From contig NZ_CP037452.1 in NCBI RefSeq assembly GCF_007754425.1, positions 744,001 through 808,000 of the forward strand: DNA of 64,000 bases. Reading direction: 5' to 3'. The translations under genes were made by a program, and so were the position numbers. Below are positions 26,502 through 36,574 of the stretch, piece by piece. The notes under the pieces are model-generated. The model made no database searches. It was not told the origin of the DNA and saw only the letters and a program-made list of their open reading frames with translations. Each line of letters begins with the position of its first letter. The first letter of the stretch is position 1. This stretch comes from Gimesia fumaroli (lineage in GTDB: Bacteria; Planctomycetota; Planctomycetia; Planctomycetales; Planctomycetaceae).

Positions 26502-27600
26502 AGCGGTCGCCGGCGAGCGTCTGAATCGAGAAGAGGGACTCAAATTAATGGAGTCTCACGATCTGGTGGCTTTAGGCAAAGCGGCCAACGAAGTCACGAA
26601 ACGTCTGCATCCGGAGCCTTATCGGACCTATAACATCGACCGGAATATTAACTATTCCAATTCATGTACCGCAGTCTGTGATTTTTGTGCCTTCTATCGG
26701 AACCCCAAAGACCCCGATGTTTATGTGCTTAAGCCCGAGCAGTTGTATCAGAAGATTGAAGAGACCATCGAACTGGGCGGCGATCAGATTCTGCTGCAGG
26801 GAGGCCTGCACCCGACGCTGAAGCTGGAGTGGTATGAAGACCTGCTCCGCGATCTGCGCGAACGCTATCCGACGGTCAACGTGCACGGCTTCAGCCCACC
26901 AGAGCTGCATCACTTCACCAAAGTCAACAAGCTGCCGTTACGGGAAGTTCTGCAACGACTCAAAGCAGCTGGTCTGGGAAGTCTGCCGGGGGGCGGGGGT
27001 GAGATCCTCGTGGATCGTGTTCGTAAAGAGATCACGCGCGGCAAAGCATTGACTGAAGAGTGGCTGGAGGTCAATCGTGTCTGGCATGAGCTGGGCGGGA
27101 TTTCGAGTGCCACGATGATGTTTGGTCACATCGAAACACTGGCTGAACGGATTGAGCATTTGGATCGTTTGCGCGATCTTCAGGATGAGACGGGCGGTTT
27201 TTCTGCGTTCATTTGCTGGACACTGCAGCCGGATCATACGGACATGGATTATGTGCCTCCTGCGGGGGCGTTTGAGTATTTGAAAACACAGGCGGTGAGC
27301 CGGCTGTATCTGGATAACTTCAAAAATATCCAGTCTTCCTGGGTGACGCAGGGTGAAAAAACGGGCCAGATGGCGCTGTTTTTTGGTGCGAATGACATGG
27401 GGAGCCTGATGATTGAGGAAAACGTCGTTTCCCAGGCGGGAACCACGCATCATCTGACGGTTGACACAATTCGGCGTTGTATTTCCGAATCGGGATATAT
27501 TCCGCGGCAGCGGAATGTCTTTTATGAATATATCGATGATCCTGATTCTAATGGTCCTGCCAAGGGATCAGGTCGCGTTCCTCTGCCGGTACTCAACTGA
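26470..27600 (+). CDS. mqnC: Cyclic dehypoxanthinyl futalosine synthase (radical SAM)
   Basis: MqnC is a radical-SAM enzyme that cyclises dehypoxanthinyl futalosine in menaquinone synthesis. The iron-sulfur ligands are C66, C70 and C73 (SCTAVCDFCAFYR). SLPGGGGEILVDRVR, SSATMMFGHIET and QDETGGFSAFICWTLQP match MqnC more closely than MqnE. The start is TTG inside the end of mqnA, preceded by GAGGGGG, a strong ribosome site, so the two genes are probably translationally coupled. mqnE, mqnB and mqnD are not in the window. Length (376 aa) is normal. Confidence 0.9.
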   Translation: MSSEIASLLDKAVAGERLNREEGLKLMESHDLVALGKAANEVTKRLHPEPYRTYNIDRNINYSNSCTAVCDFCAFYRNPKDPDVYVLKPEQLYQKIEETIELGGDQILLQGGLHPTLKLEWYEDLLRDLRERYPTVNVHGFSPPELHHFTKVNKLPLREVLQRLKAAGLGSLPGGGGEILVDRVRKEITRGKALTEEWLEVNRVWHELGGISSATMMFGHIETLAERIEHLDRLRDLQDETGGFSAFICWTLQPDHTDMDYVPPAGAFEYLKTQAVSRLYLDNFKNIQSSWVTQGEKTGQMALFFGANDMGSLMIEENVVSQAGTTHHLTVDTIRRCISESGYIPRQRNVFYEYIDDPDSNGPAKGSGRVPLPVLN

Positions 27601-27756
27601 GAGAAAATCAGCCAGAGTGACGTCTGAAAAGAGCCGATTCGCCGTGATAGGCTATGCTTGCTAGTAATAATAACATATAAGTAAGCCTCTCAATTCAGTG
27701 TAACAGTGTGAAACTGATCCTCTGACGACCGCAGGCATTAGGGATGATGGACGGAT

Positions 27757-28518
27757 ATGATTCACGTCGAGCAACTTAGCAAGAGTTTCGATGATTTGCG
27801 TCGTGGCAGTATTGTTGCGCTCGATTCCGTGAGCTTTGATGTCGAAGCCGGCGAAATCTTTGGATTGCTGGGACCCAACGGTGCCGGCAAAACGACGTGC
27901 CTCCGCATGTTGAGCACGGTCTTGCAGCCAACCGGGGGCGTAGCGACGGTCGCCGGGTACGACGTAATGACCCAGCCACAGGATGTGCGAACCCATATCG
28001 GTTTCATGTCCTGTAATACCGGCATTTATGATCGAATGACTGCCTGGGAGATGGTAGAGTATTTCGGTCGTCTCTATGACATTGAAGAAAACGAACTGCA
28101 GGAGCGGCTGGATCGTATCTTTACGACGCTGCAGATGAATGACATCAGAGACATGCTCGGTTCGAAGATGTCGACCGGGATGAAACAGAAAGTGTCGATT
28201 GCCCGGACCATCATTCATGATCCACCCGTACTGATTTTTGATGAACCGACGTCCGGACTGGATGTTCTGGTGGCGCGTGCGGTTTTAAAAACCATTGAAG
28301 CGCTGCGTGAGGAAGGCAAGTGCATTATCTTTTCCACTCACATCATGCGGGAAGTCGAGAAGTTATGCGACCGCGTGGCCGTCATCTATAAAGGAAAAAT
28401 CCTGGCGATTGGCAGTATCCCGGAACTGGAAGAACAGTATCACGAGTCGGATATGGAAGAATTGTTTTTCAATTTAATTCAAGAGCATGAAGACCAGCTG
28501 GCGATGAAGGCCCCATAA
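27757..28518 (+). CDS. ABC exporter ATP-binding protein, NatA type
   Basis: A 253-residue ATPase of the NatA/DRA family. Walker A is GPNGAGKT at 39-46, the signature [19 protein letters not shown] follows, and Walker B is [12 protein letters not shown]. Such ATPases pair with NatB-like permeases to export Na+, drugs or peptides. It lies five bases upstream of the permease-protease fusion, which is surely its partner. The C-terminal tail ([23 protein letters not shown]) is acidic, as in relatives. Confidence 0.92.
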   Translation: MIHVEQLSKSFDDLRRGSIVALDSVSFDVEAGEIFGLLGPNGAGKTTCLRMLSTVLQPTGGVATVAGYDVMTQPQDVRTHIGFMSCNTGIYDRMTAWEMVEYFGRLYDIEENELQERLDRIFTTLQMNDIRDMLGSKMSTGMKQKVSIARTIIHDPPVLIFDEPTSGLDVLVARAVLKTIEALREEGKCIIFSTHIMREVEKLCDRVAVIYKGKILAIGSIPELEEQYHESDMEELFFNLIQEHEDQLAMKAP

Positions 28519-28523
28519 ATCAG

Positions 28524-30935
28524 ATGATACAGTGGAAGAATATTAGACTTATTTTACTGCGTGAGTTGCGTGATCAGATGCGCGATCGGCGTACGCTGTT
28601 CATGGTGGCCATTCTTCCGCTGCTGCTGTACCCGGCTATGGGAATTGGTATGGTACAGATGACGGTGCTGTTTTCCGAACAGCCACGCAATGTGGTCGTG
28701 CTGGGCGCCAACGATCTGCCGAAGCATCCGCAGTTACTGGACGGAGACCGATTTGTTTCTAACTGGTTCACGATGCCGTCCGATGCAGATAAGTTGCGTG
28801 TCATTACCGACAGTAATGCCGAAGGGGATTCTGCAGAGGATAAAAATCGAGAGGAACTGCTGAAGCAGGCCCGCGCACTGGAAGTGGTTCTGAAGAAACA
28901 TCAGGAACTGCTCAGTCAGTGGGATGAGATTGAAGATCAGGAAGATCTGCAGCAGGAAAACCAGTTAGCGCGGGAAATTACAGACACAAATGCCCGGCTG
29001 AGCAAGTTATTTGCGGAGAGCCAGATTCAGGTTCTGATTCTGATTCCCAAGGGGCTGTCCAAAGAGATTGAGCAGGTCAGCGAAAAACTGGCACGGCATG
29101 AGCCGATTGACTTTGACCCGGCGGATTCATTGCGGCCTTTGATTCTGGAAAACAGTGCCGACGAAAAATCAATGATTGCCTACCGCCGTGTGGAAGAGGT
29201 GATGCGGGCCTGGGAGAAAGCAATTCTGCGAGATCGATTGAGCCGGGCGAATCTTCCGGAATCGTTGCCGACTCCGATCAATCCGGATGCCATCGATTTG
29301 GCCCAGGATGAACAACTGGCGGCGAACCTCTGGAGTAAGCTCTTTCCGGCGCTGTTGATCATTATGGCGGCAACAGGCGCCTTTTATCCGGCAATCGACC
29401 TGGGAGCCGGCGAAAAAGAGCGGGGCACGATGGAGACGTTGTTGATCTCTCCCGCGAAACGTACCGAAATTGTATTGGGTAAATTTTTGACGGTTCTGAT
29501 TTTCAGCGTTTCGACGGCGCTATTGAATCTGGCTAGTATGGGATTTACCGGGCGGCATATGGTTAATGTGGCAGGAGCCGGGGCGCTTTCCAAGATTGGC
29601 GATCTCTCCTTCCCCTCCTTTTCCGCGTTGTTCTGGATTGTGTTGCTGTTGATTCCCCTGTCGGCCTTATTCAGTGCTCTCTGCCTGGCGCTGGCGACTT
29701 TTGCCCGCAGTAGTAAAGAGGGACAATATTATCTCACGCCGTTGTTGATGGTGACACTGGGGCTGACCGTGTTCTGTCTTTCACCGGCTGTGGAGATCAA
29801 TGCCTTTTACAGTTTGATGCCCGTGGTGGGTGTGGCGCTGTTATTGAAGGGGATGCTGCTTTCATCCGTGAATGCGGGCATTCTGTATGTGTATGCGATT
29901 CCCGTTCTGGTGACGAGTGTGGGTTACAGCCTGTTGGCACTATGGTGGGCCATAGATCAATTTCAGCGGGAAGATGTGCTGTTCCGAGAAGCGGAACGGT
30001 TTGAAGTGGGCCTGTGGCTCAAGCATCTGATGCGGACCAAAGATGCGCTGCCCAGCTTTGCCGAAGCCGGTTTCTGTTTTGTGATCATCATGTTATTACA
30101 GTTTGGTGTGATGAACACCATGGGCGATGCAATTCGGATGGCCAGCGATGCCGAGCGTCCGTTACGGATGATGCAGTTATTAATGATACAACAACTGGCG
30201 ATTATCGCGACCCCGGCATTAATGATGGGGATTATGCTGACGACCAGTATGCGAAAAACATTCCGACTCTATTTTCCAAGTATCGGATTTTTGGCCGTCG
30301 GATTTATCCTGCCGTTCGCGTTGCATCCGCTGTCACTTGAGCTGGCAGTGAGTCTGGACTGGTTTTTCCCGTCTCTGCCTGAAGGAACCGTGGCAGTTCT
30401 GAAAAGTATGTCCGATCCAAATCAGCCGATCTGGTTGATCCTGCTGGCATTTGCATTTGCGCCGGCTGTGTGTGAAGAACTGGCGTTTCGTGGTTTTATC
30501 TTAAGTGGCTTCGGTCGTCGGGGCCGGGCGTGGCTGGCGATTATTCTGTCGAGTGTGACCTTCGGTGCGATGCATATGATTCCTCAGCAGGTGTTTAACG
30601 CCACATTGCTGGGGCTGGCGCTGGGAATGATTGCCGTTTATAGTCGCAGCCTGTTGCCGGGAGTGATCTTTCACTTCATCTACAACTCGCTTTCCGTGCT
30701 GCGAGAACGGATTCCTGCCAACTGGGTGCCCGAGAGTGGTTTGCAGCATTTTGTCACAATGGGACCGGAAGGTTTGCGGTATTCGTGGCCTTTATTGCTG
30801 ATTTGTGCCATCGTGGGAGTTGCCTTGTTACGTTGGACGGTGCTGCAGTCAAAAACAGGAACCGATGAGGATTTGACGCTGGGAGATTCCCTGAGTTCTT
30901 CCTCATTCGACCGCCGCCTGACAGATACCAAATAA
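28524..30935 (+). CDS. NatB-type ABC permease fused to CPBP (CAAX-type) membrane protease
   Basis: An 803-residue two-part membrane protein. Residues 1-490 form an ABC-2/NatB permease: one N-terminal membrane segment, a large outside loop (about 50-265) with a coiled-coil stretch, then GAGEKERGTMETLLISPAKRTEIVLGK and five or more membrane segments. Residues 510-770 form a CPBP intramembrane metalloprotease with the catalytic set EE651-652, R656, H684 and H717/N721 (CEELAFRG; FGAMHM; FHFIYN). The active-site residues are intact. The fusion suggests the protease trims what the transporter exports, or processes a partner; this is inference. It follows its ATPase gene after five bases. Confidence 0.88.
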   Translation: MIQWKNIRLILLRELRDQMRDRRTLFMVAILPLLLYPAMGIGMVQMTVLFSEQPRNVVVLGANDLPKHPQLLDGDRFVSNWFTMPSDADKLRVITDSNAEGDSAEDKNREELLKQARALEVVLKKHQELLSQWDEIEDQEDLQQENQLAREITDTNARLSKLFAESQIQVLILIPKGLSKEIEQVSEKLARHEPIDFDPADSLRPLILENSADEKSMIAYRRVEEVMRAWEKAILRDRLSRANLPESLPTPINPDAIDLAQDEQLAANLWSKLFPALLIIMAATGAFYPAIDLGAGEKERGTMETLLISPAKRTEIVLGKFLTVLIFSVSTALLNLASMGFTGRHMVNVAGAGALSKIGDLSFPSFSALFWIVLLLIPLSALFSALCLALATFARSSKEGQYYLTPLLMVTLGLTVFCLSPAVEINAFYSLMPVVGVALLLKGMLLSSVNAGILYVYAIPVLVTSVGYSLLALWWAIDQFQREDVLFREAERFEVGLWLKHLMRTKDALPSFAEAGFCFVIIMLLQFGVMNTMGDAIRMASDAERPLRMMQLLMIQQLAIIATPALMMGIMLTTSMRKTFRLYFPSIGFLAVGFILPFALHPLSLELAVSLDWFFPSLPEGTVAVLKSMSDPNQPIWLILLAFAFAPAVCEELAFRGFILSGFGRRGRAWLAIILSSVTFGAMHMIPQQVFNATLLGLALGMIAVYSRSLLPGVIFHFIYNSLSVLRERIPANWVPESGLQHFVTMGPEGLRYSWPLLLICAIVGVALLRWTVLQSKTGTDEDLTLGDSLSSSSFDRRLTDTK

Positions 30936-30944
30936 CCGTCGGTC

Positions 30945-30953
30945 TGGTATAAT
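30945..30953 (+). promoter_or_regulatory. Possible extended -10 promoter
   Basis: TG-G-TATAAT matches the extended -10 element of sigma-70 promoters. It lies 55 bases before the TTG start of the amidohydrolase gene, just after the stop of the permease-protease gene. No good -35 box lies at 17 bases, which extended -10 promoters can do without. A single short match, so moderate weight only. Confidence 0.38.
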
Positions 30954-31007
30954 GCCGCGGTTGTTTATTCTCTTGCACTCTACTTCCGTTTTGATCAAAG
31001 CAGTATT

Positions 31008-32234
31008 TTGAAACGTCAGATTTTAAAAGCACGCTGGGTATTTCCCGTCGATGGACCACCGCTGGAAGAGGCCGTGGTGGAAGTCGAGGACTCTCGGATC
31101 GCAGCCGTGTATGCCGGCAGTCATCCAGAGGCGATTGATCTGGGTAATACTGCACTGATTCCCGGTCTGGTGAATGCGCACACGCATCTCGAATTCAGTC
31201 ATCTTGCACAACCGCTGGGACCGACGGCTCCGTTTACCGACTGGATTCGCTCGATTATGAAGTCGCGCTTTGAATTGACTGTTCCTGTGGAACAAAGCAT
31301 TCAGCAGGGAATGGCAGAAAGTTTAGCGGCGGGCACAACCTGTCTGGGAGAAATCGCGACGAGTGCCGAAAGTGTGCAGCAACTGGAGCAGACCGCGCCG
31401 GCGCCGCGTGCGGTGGTATTTCGGGAATGCCTCGGTTTCTCGGCTGATCGAATTGCCGGTCAGGAACAAATGGCGGCTGATTATTTAGAACAGCAGACAG
31501 CCGGAGAGATGCATGATCGTTTGCGACGGGGCTTGAGCCCGCATGCGCCTTACTCAGTTCATCCCGATTTATATCTGAAACTGATTCAACAGGCCCGCGA
31601 TCAGGGAGCGCCGGCCGCCGTCCATCTGGCTGAGACAGAGGCAGAACTCGATCTGCTGGAACGCAAGCAGGGACCGTTTGTTGATTTATTGACCGATCTG
31701 GGGCTTTGGGATCCAGAGATCCTGAAACAGGGAATGCGGTTGTATGATTATCTGGTGCCGCTGGCTGAGCTTACTTCGGCGCTGGCCGTGCATGGAAATT
31801 ATTTTGGAGCCGAGGAACTGGAGTTTTTGAAGCAGGCCCCACAGATTTCGGTCGTCTATTGTCCGCGGACACACCACTATTTCGGTCATCCGCCTCATCC
31901 GTGGCGGACCCTGATCGGACAAGGTATCAATGTAGCGCTGGGAACGGACAGCCGGGCTTCGAATCCGGATTTGAGTCTCTGGAAGGAACTGCTCTTTTTG
32001 CGGGCTGCTTTTCCTGACGTTTCTACGGGGCTAATTCTGGAATGCGGCACATTAGCGGGAGCACGTGCTTTGGAACTGTCTGAGGAGATCGGCTCGGTGA
32101 CGGTGGGGAAACGGGCCGATTTGGCTTTGGTTCAGTTGCCAGACCGTGCTGAGGAGCTTTCAGGCAGTGATCTTTTGTTAAATTCCCAGTCACATGTTTC
32201 TCGTGTGATGCTGAATGGGTGCTGGATCAATTGA
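31008..32234 (+). CDS. Amidohydrolase, possible aminodeoxyfutalosine deaminase
   Basis: A 408-residue metal-dependent hydrolase of the TrzA/SsnA/ATZ type. The metal ligands are visible: H58 and H60 (NAHTHLEF), H in AAVHLAETEAE with its adjacent Glu, and Asp in ALGTDSRASNPDLS. The start is TTG. In bacteria that use the futalosine pathway through aminofutalosine, a deaminase of this superfamily (MqnX) is needed, and mqnA and mqnC lie only about 3.5 kb upstream on the same strand. That makes MqnX a fair guess, but guanine/cytosine-type deaminases share the same motifs. Confidence 0.78.
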   Translation: MKRQILKARWVFPVDGPPLEEAVVEVEDSRIAAVYAGSHPEAIDLGNTALIPGLVNAHTHLEFSHLAQPLGPTAPFTDWIRSIMKSRFELTVPVEQSIQQGMAESLAAGTTCLGEIATSAESVQQLEQTAPAPRAVVFRECLGFSADRIAGQEQMAADYLEQQTAGEMHDRLRRGLSPHAPYSVHPDLYLKLIQQARDQGAPAAVHLAETEAELDLLERKQGPFVDLLTDLGLWDPEILKQGMRLYDYLVPLAELTSALAVHGNYFGAEELEFLKQAPQISVVYCPRTHHYFGHPPHPWRTLIGQGINVALGTDSRASNPDLSLWKELLFLRAAFPDVSTGLILECGTLAGARALELSEEIGSVTVGKRADLALVQLPDRAEELSGSDLLLNSQSHVSRVMLNGCWIN

Positions 32235-32392
32235 TTTCGCAAGAAATACCGTTACCCTATAGTCTCCAGTTGGCGCAAATTGGTGGTGTCTCGCCAGGTC
32301 TTGCTGACCGGATTTTCTATTGTCGTTCTAGAACTCGATCCTGGAAGGGGGTTCTGAGCAAAAATCTCTCGGGTTGTTGGGAATACATAAAA

Positions 32393-34300
32393 ATGGAAGA
32401 AACAGTGTCAATCGAATTTGGTCAGTCAGTTCCCCAACAGATCGTTTCCTTATCGGATGAAGAATTTCTGCAGGCGATTCAATGGAAATCGAAACCGAGC
32501 GGGGACTTGATGAAGGGCGCCCAGACGGGAGATCTGGCTCGGTTCACGAAAGGCCTGTCCGCGCGACTGAAGGAAACGGCGAAACAGAAGAAGCAGGTCA
32601 AACATGCTGCGGAGATGATGTGGGCTTCGCTGTGGTCGGAAGAGACGGAAGACGAAACATGTCGTACGTCGGATTTGATCAAGCTGATTAAGTCCGTCCA
32701 AGAGTTACCTGGTAAGAATAAAAAAACATCAAATAGCGGAAAGCGAAAAAAGACACCTGAATTGAGTTGGGATGAAGTCAGCCGCCTGCTGCGAGGCTGG
32801 TTGAGTCAGGTGACGACTTCCGAACCTCTGCGTCCGTATGAGTTATTACTGTTAACCGAACTATTGGAAAATGTTGGCGCTCGTTTAGCACCAGAGACAC
32901 TGATCAGCGTGTGGCGACAATGTTTGTTTGCCGCTGCCTCGCTCTGTTTTAATCTGGAAGAGACCGATTTTTCAGAGACACCGGAAGATCAGGTGCTTCT
33001 GGTTTCCGGCGAGTTGCCTTGGCGTCTCAGTTTTCTGTTCTCGGAAATTTCAGGGGCGAAACACTTCCGGCAACTGGGACAGCAAAATCTGCGTGAATGC
33101 TTTTTTGATCGCACCGATAACGATGGCACTCCGCATGCGGATTATCTGCCGCGAATCGATTTCTGGCTGGCAACATTGACGCGTTCTCTCTTTATCGGGC
33201 AGGTTTGGAAAAAGCCGGTCTTGGACAAAGAGGCATTGGAGCGATTTCAAGTTTCGGTTGAGAAATTGGCAGCGGCCTGCGACGTTTCCGGTAAAATTGC
33301 TTTGTGTCCAACGCATTCCGTAGCGCATCTGAACCTGCTGACATTAGCGGCTTATTTTGCAGAAATTCCAGGCAGAAACGCCGAGCGGCTCTATCTGAAG
33401 TCATTGTCCGCTGATAAGAAAAAACGGGAAAGTTTCATGATTCAGGCAGAGGACCAGGCTTCAAGTCAGTCGGACTGGTCTGCACTGGCATTGATGCGAA
33501 ATTACTGGTCGGATGCGGCGAATCTTTTGGCAGTCTCCTGGAATGGTGAGTTACCGGAGTTGAGTCTGTCGGCGATGGGGAAATCCCTGCTTGGAGGGAG
33601 TTGGGACTTCTCTCTCACCGTGGACGGAAAGGAAATCACCGGGGACGGCGAATGGAGTTCGGTCTGCTGGAACTCTGATGAGGATGCAGACTATCTGGAA
33701 CTGCAAATGGATCTGGAGTCGGGCTACACGCTGGAACGCCAGATTCTGCTGCCACGCAATCAGCATTTTGTATTTCTGTCTGATATCGTAACAGGAACCG
33801 AAACTACCAATCTGGAATATCGGTCTGTGATTCCGGTGACGCTGGGAATTGCGGGAGCCTTGGATGACGAAACCCACGAGATGGTGCTCAAAACGAAAGG
33901 GCTATCAGCGCGTGTATTTCCGATTGGTCTGCCACAGGAACGGGATTTCTTTCAACCAGGTAGCCTGACGCTGAATGATCAGAGTCAACTGGTTCTGCAT
34001 CAGCAGGTTTCCGAAGCGAATGGTCTGTACGCACCACTGATTATTGACTGGGAGCCGGGATTAAAACGCAAACCGGCCGACTGGGCGAGCCTGACCGTGA
34101 GTGAGGGGGGAAATATCTCAGCCCGCGATGAAGCTTCCGGTCATCGCTTGCGAATTGGTAAACATCAGTTATTGGTTTATCGCAGCCTGAAAAAAGGAGC
34201 ACAGGCGCGAGCGGTTTTAGGGCATCATACGAATTATGAATCAGTGATCGGTCGGTTTGATACCGATGGCGATCTGATGCCTTTGCTGTATGTGGAGTAG
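32393..34300 (+). CDS. Unrecognised protein, possibly heparinase-like fold
   Basis: A 635-residue protein from the ATG at 32393; the open frame begins earlier at 32219, inside the preceding gene, so I prefer the inner start. There is no signal peptide or membrane segment. The N-terminal 130 residues are Lys-rich with FTKGLSARLKETAKQKKQ. The middle is helical (DTLIS-type helices around LTLAAYFAEIPGRNAERLYLKSL). The C-terminal 200 residues are beta-rich (SWDFSLTVDGKEITGDGEWSS; YTLERQILLPRNQHFVFLSDIV), a layout that recalls heparinase II/III proteins, although the catalytic residues are not evident. I cannot assign a function. Confidence 0.65.
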   Translation: MEETVSIEFGQSVPQQIVSLSDEEFLQAIQWKSKPSGDLMKGAQTGDLARFTKGLSARLKETAKQKKQVKHAAEMMWASLWSEETEDETCRTSDLIKLIKSVQELPGKNKKTSNSGKRKKTPELSWDEVSRLLRGWLSQVTTSEPLRPYELLLLTELLENVGARLAPETLISVWRQCLFAAASLCFNLEETDFSETPEDQVLLVSGELPWRLSFLFSEISGAKHFRQLGQQNLRECFFDRTDNDGTPHADYLPRIDFWLATLTRSLFIGQVWKKPVLDKEALERFQVSVEKLAAACDVSGKIALCPTHSVAHLNLLTLAAYFAEIPGRNAERLYLKSLSADKKKRESFMIQAEDQASSQSDWSALALMRNYWSDAANLLAVSWNGELPELSLSAMGKSLLGGSWDFSLTVDGKEITGDGEWSSVCWNSDEDADYLELQMDLESGYTLERQILLPRNQHFVFLSDIVTGTETTNLEYRSVIPVTLGIAGALDDETHEMVLKTKGLSARVFPIGLPQERDFFQPGSLTLNDQSQLVLHQQVSEANGLYAPLIIDWEPGLKRKPADWASLTVSEGGNISARDEASGHRLRIGKHQLLVYRSLKKGAQARAVLGHHTNYESVIGRFDTDGDLMPLLYVE

Positions 34301-34564
34301 TGGTCCATGAATCCTGAATTGACAGGTGATCAATATCTGGCGAGTACGCCAACGAGCGTGCGGACCATTTTGGGGCGACGTTTCATTCCAGGTCTGATAA
34401 GACTGTAGAATTCACGAAATAGAGTGAATCTTCTCTTTCTGGATTGGCAGGGTACTCAGCGACTTCGAGAATTCTTACAATGGAATTGAATCGGGCAATC
34501 CGAAGCAAGCCACTTGTCGGCAGAGACCAGTCAAACTGAAGCGATCAGAAATAAGAGAAGAATT

Positions 34565-35740
34565 ATGTCTGAAAATGTATTTGCAGCCTTGGAAGAGTTA
34601 CAGCAACAATCGCCGGAAGCCGTACTGGACCGGTTGATTGAAACATTGACTGAGCAGAAAAACTACCATCGTCTGTTTGATGCATTGCTGATGAAAAAGA
34701 AACAGGAACTGGGTGTTGAGTTACTGCAGCCGACCTCGTTTGATCCGGTTCCCGAAGAACAGAAAAAAGAATTCGAGCAGGCATACATCGATGCGGCTCG
34801 CAAAGTGGGTAGCCTGTTTCTTGAGCAAAAGCTCTATTCCGATGCCTGGCTCTACTTCCAGACGATTCAAGAACCGGATCTTGTGGCCGAGGCATTGAAT
34901 AAGATCAATCCGCGGACGATTCCAGAAGATAAAGTGGAAGAGCTGATTCAGGTTTGTGTGTATGAAGGTGCGAACCCGGAAAAAGGGTTTGAGATAATGC
35001 TGCAGGTGAATGGCATTTGTAACACGATTACCGTGTTTGATCAGATGAATGCCCAGCTCAAGCCGGAAAGCCGTCAGAAGGTCGCGCGGTTACTGGTCGA
35101 CCAGCTTTACAGTGATCTGGTGCAGTCACTGCAGTATCAGGTTCAGCAGAAAGTTCCGATGGCACCGCCGACTGAGAATCTGCGGGAGCTGATGGCAGGC
35201 CGAGACTGGATGTTCGAAGGGGGCGCCTATCATATTGACGTTTCGCATTTGAATTCCGTCGTGCGGTTTGCCCGACTGTTGAACGATGACGACCCGAGTC
35301 TTGCCAAAGTCATCGAGCTATGTGAATACGGTTCTCAGTTGGATGAGCAGTTTCAGTATCCAGGAGAAGCGCCGTTCGAAGATTTTTATCCGGCCCACCA
35401 GCATTTCTTTAAAGCGCTGACGGGAGAGGAGAGCGATCGGAATCTGGGAATCGCTTATTTCGAAAAGAAGCTCGAGCAGGAACCGGATGACGAAGACAAG
35501 CAGATGATTGCTTATGTATTGATCGATTTATTAACGCGCGTGGATCAGAACGAGCGGGCCATCGAGCTGGCGGAAACCTATTTGAGTCAGTTTGAAGATC
35601 CAAATACCTTTTCGTTCACGGACTTGTGCCGCAAGACCGATCATCTGGATGTATTGCAGCGCGTTGCACGTGGCAAGGGTGACCTGGTGACCTTTGCGGG
35701 AGCGTTGCTGGACACACAGAATCAAACTCAGGAATCTTAA
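34565..35740 (+). CDS. Unrecognised cytoplasmic protein with TPR-like helices
   Basis: A 391-residue acidic protein from MSENVFAALEEL. No signal peptide or membrane segment. The helical pattern (YIDAARKVGSLFLEQKLYSDAWLYFQTIQ; KQMIAYVLIDLLTRVDQNERAIELAETYLSQF) is TPR-like. GRDWMFEGGAYHIDVSHLNSVVRFARLL in the middle is a conserved-looking segment I cannot name. The frame is open 17 codons upstream. It is followed 27 bases later by a methyltransferase gene on the same strand and may be co-transcribed with it. Confidence 0.65.
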   Translation: MSENVFAALEELQQQSPEAVLDRLIETLTEQKNYHRLFDALLMKKKQELGVELLQPTSFDPVPEEQKKEFEQAYIDAARKVGSLFLEQKLYSDAWLYFQTIQEPDLVAEALNKINPRTIPEDKVEELIQVCVYEGANPEKGFEIMLQVNGICNTITVFDQMNAQLKPESRQKVARLLVDQLYSDLVQSLQYQVQQKVPMAPPTENLRELMAGRDWMFEGGAYHIDVSHLNSVVRFARLLNDDDPSLAKVIELCEYGSQLDEQFQYPGEAPFEDFYPAHQHFFKALTGEESDRNLGIAYFEKKLEQEPDDEDKQMIAYVLIDLLTRVDQNERAIELAETYLSQFEDPNTFSFTDLCRKTDHLDVLQRVARGKGDLVTFAGALLDTQNQTQES

Positions 35741-35767
35741 CGAACGGTCGGAAATCGAGATTTCGCC

Positions 35768-36565
35768 ATGTCCCACCTGCCCATCAACCGTAGTGCCTGG
35801 AATCGGTTGGCAGAGGTTCGCAGCCAGTTTACCAAGGTCGCGACCGATGAAGAGTGCCGAGCTCCCTTGCAAACATTGGATTCCCGCGGCTGGTTACCCT
35901 CATCTGTCGAAGGGAAGCAGGTGCTGTGTCTGGCATCGGGGGGCGGCTGGCAGTCGATTCTGTATGCGTCTGCCGGAGCACAGGTCACCGTTGTTGATTT
36001 GAGCAACAAGATGCTGCAGCTGGATGAACAGGAAGCTCGCCGACGCAGCTTGCAGGTGCGGATTGTAGAAACTTCAATGGATGATCTCTCCGAGTTGCAC
36101 GATGCACAGTTTGATATTGTGCATCAGCCGGTGAGTACCTGTTACGTGCCGGATGTGGAGGCCGTTTATCGTGAAGTGGCGCGGGTCCTCAGGCCGGGGG
36201 GCCTGTATATCAGCCAGCATAAGACGCCGACCAGTTTGCAGATTACCAGCCGCGATCAGCAGAATCAGTATGTACTTGGACTGGAATATTATCAGCAGGG
36301 TGCTTTACCAAAGGCCGATGATCGTTCATATCGGGAAGAGGGAGCGACGGAATACCTGCATCGCTGGGATCAACTGGTGGGCGGTTTGTGTCGTCAGGGA
36401 TTTGTAATTGAAGATTTACGCGAGCCGATGCGTGCGGACCCCAGTGCCCCAGTCGGACATTTTCGACATCGGGGACGCTACGTCGCGCCTTATGTGCGGA
36501 TGAAAGCGCGACGCGTGGGATCTTCCACGAATGAGGAAAGCCCGGCTGCAATCTGGGTTCCTTGA
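35768..36565 (+). CDS. Class I SAM-dependent methyltransferase
   Basis: A 265-residue methyltransferase. The SAM-binding motif I is VLCLASGGGWQSILYASAG near residues 52-70, followed by VTVVDLSNKMLQLD (acidic loop) and FDIVHQPVSTCYVPDVEAVYREVARVLRPGGLYISQH (motifs II-III). The substrate is not evident. It converges on apt with only nine bases between the stops and no terminator visible. Confidence 0.85.
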   Translation: MSHLPINRSAWNRLAEVRSQFTKVATDEECRAPLQTLDSRGWLPSSVEGKQVLCLASGGGWQSILYASAGAQVTVVDLSNKMLQLDEQEARRRSLQVRIVETSMDDLSELHDAQFDIVHQPVSTCYVPDVEAVYREVARVLRPGGLYISQHKTPTSLQITSRDQQNQYVLGLEYYQQGALPKADDRSYREEGATEYLHRWDQLVGGLCRQGFVIEDLREPMRADPSAPVGHFRHRGRYVAPYVRMKARRVGSSTNEESPAAIWVP

Positions 36566-36574
36566 GGCCGCGTT

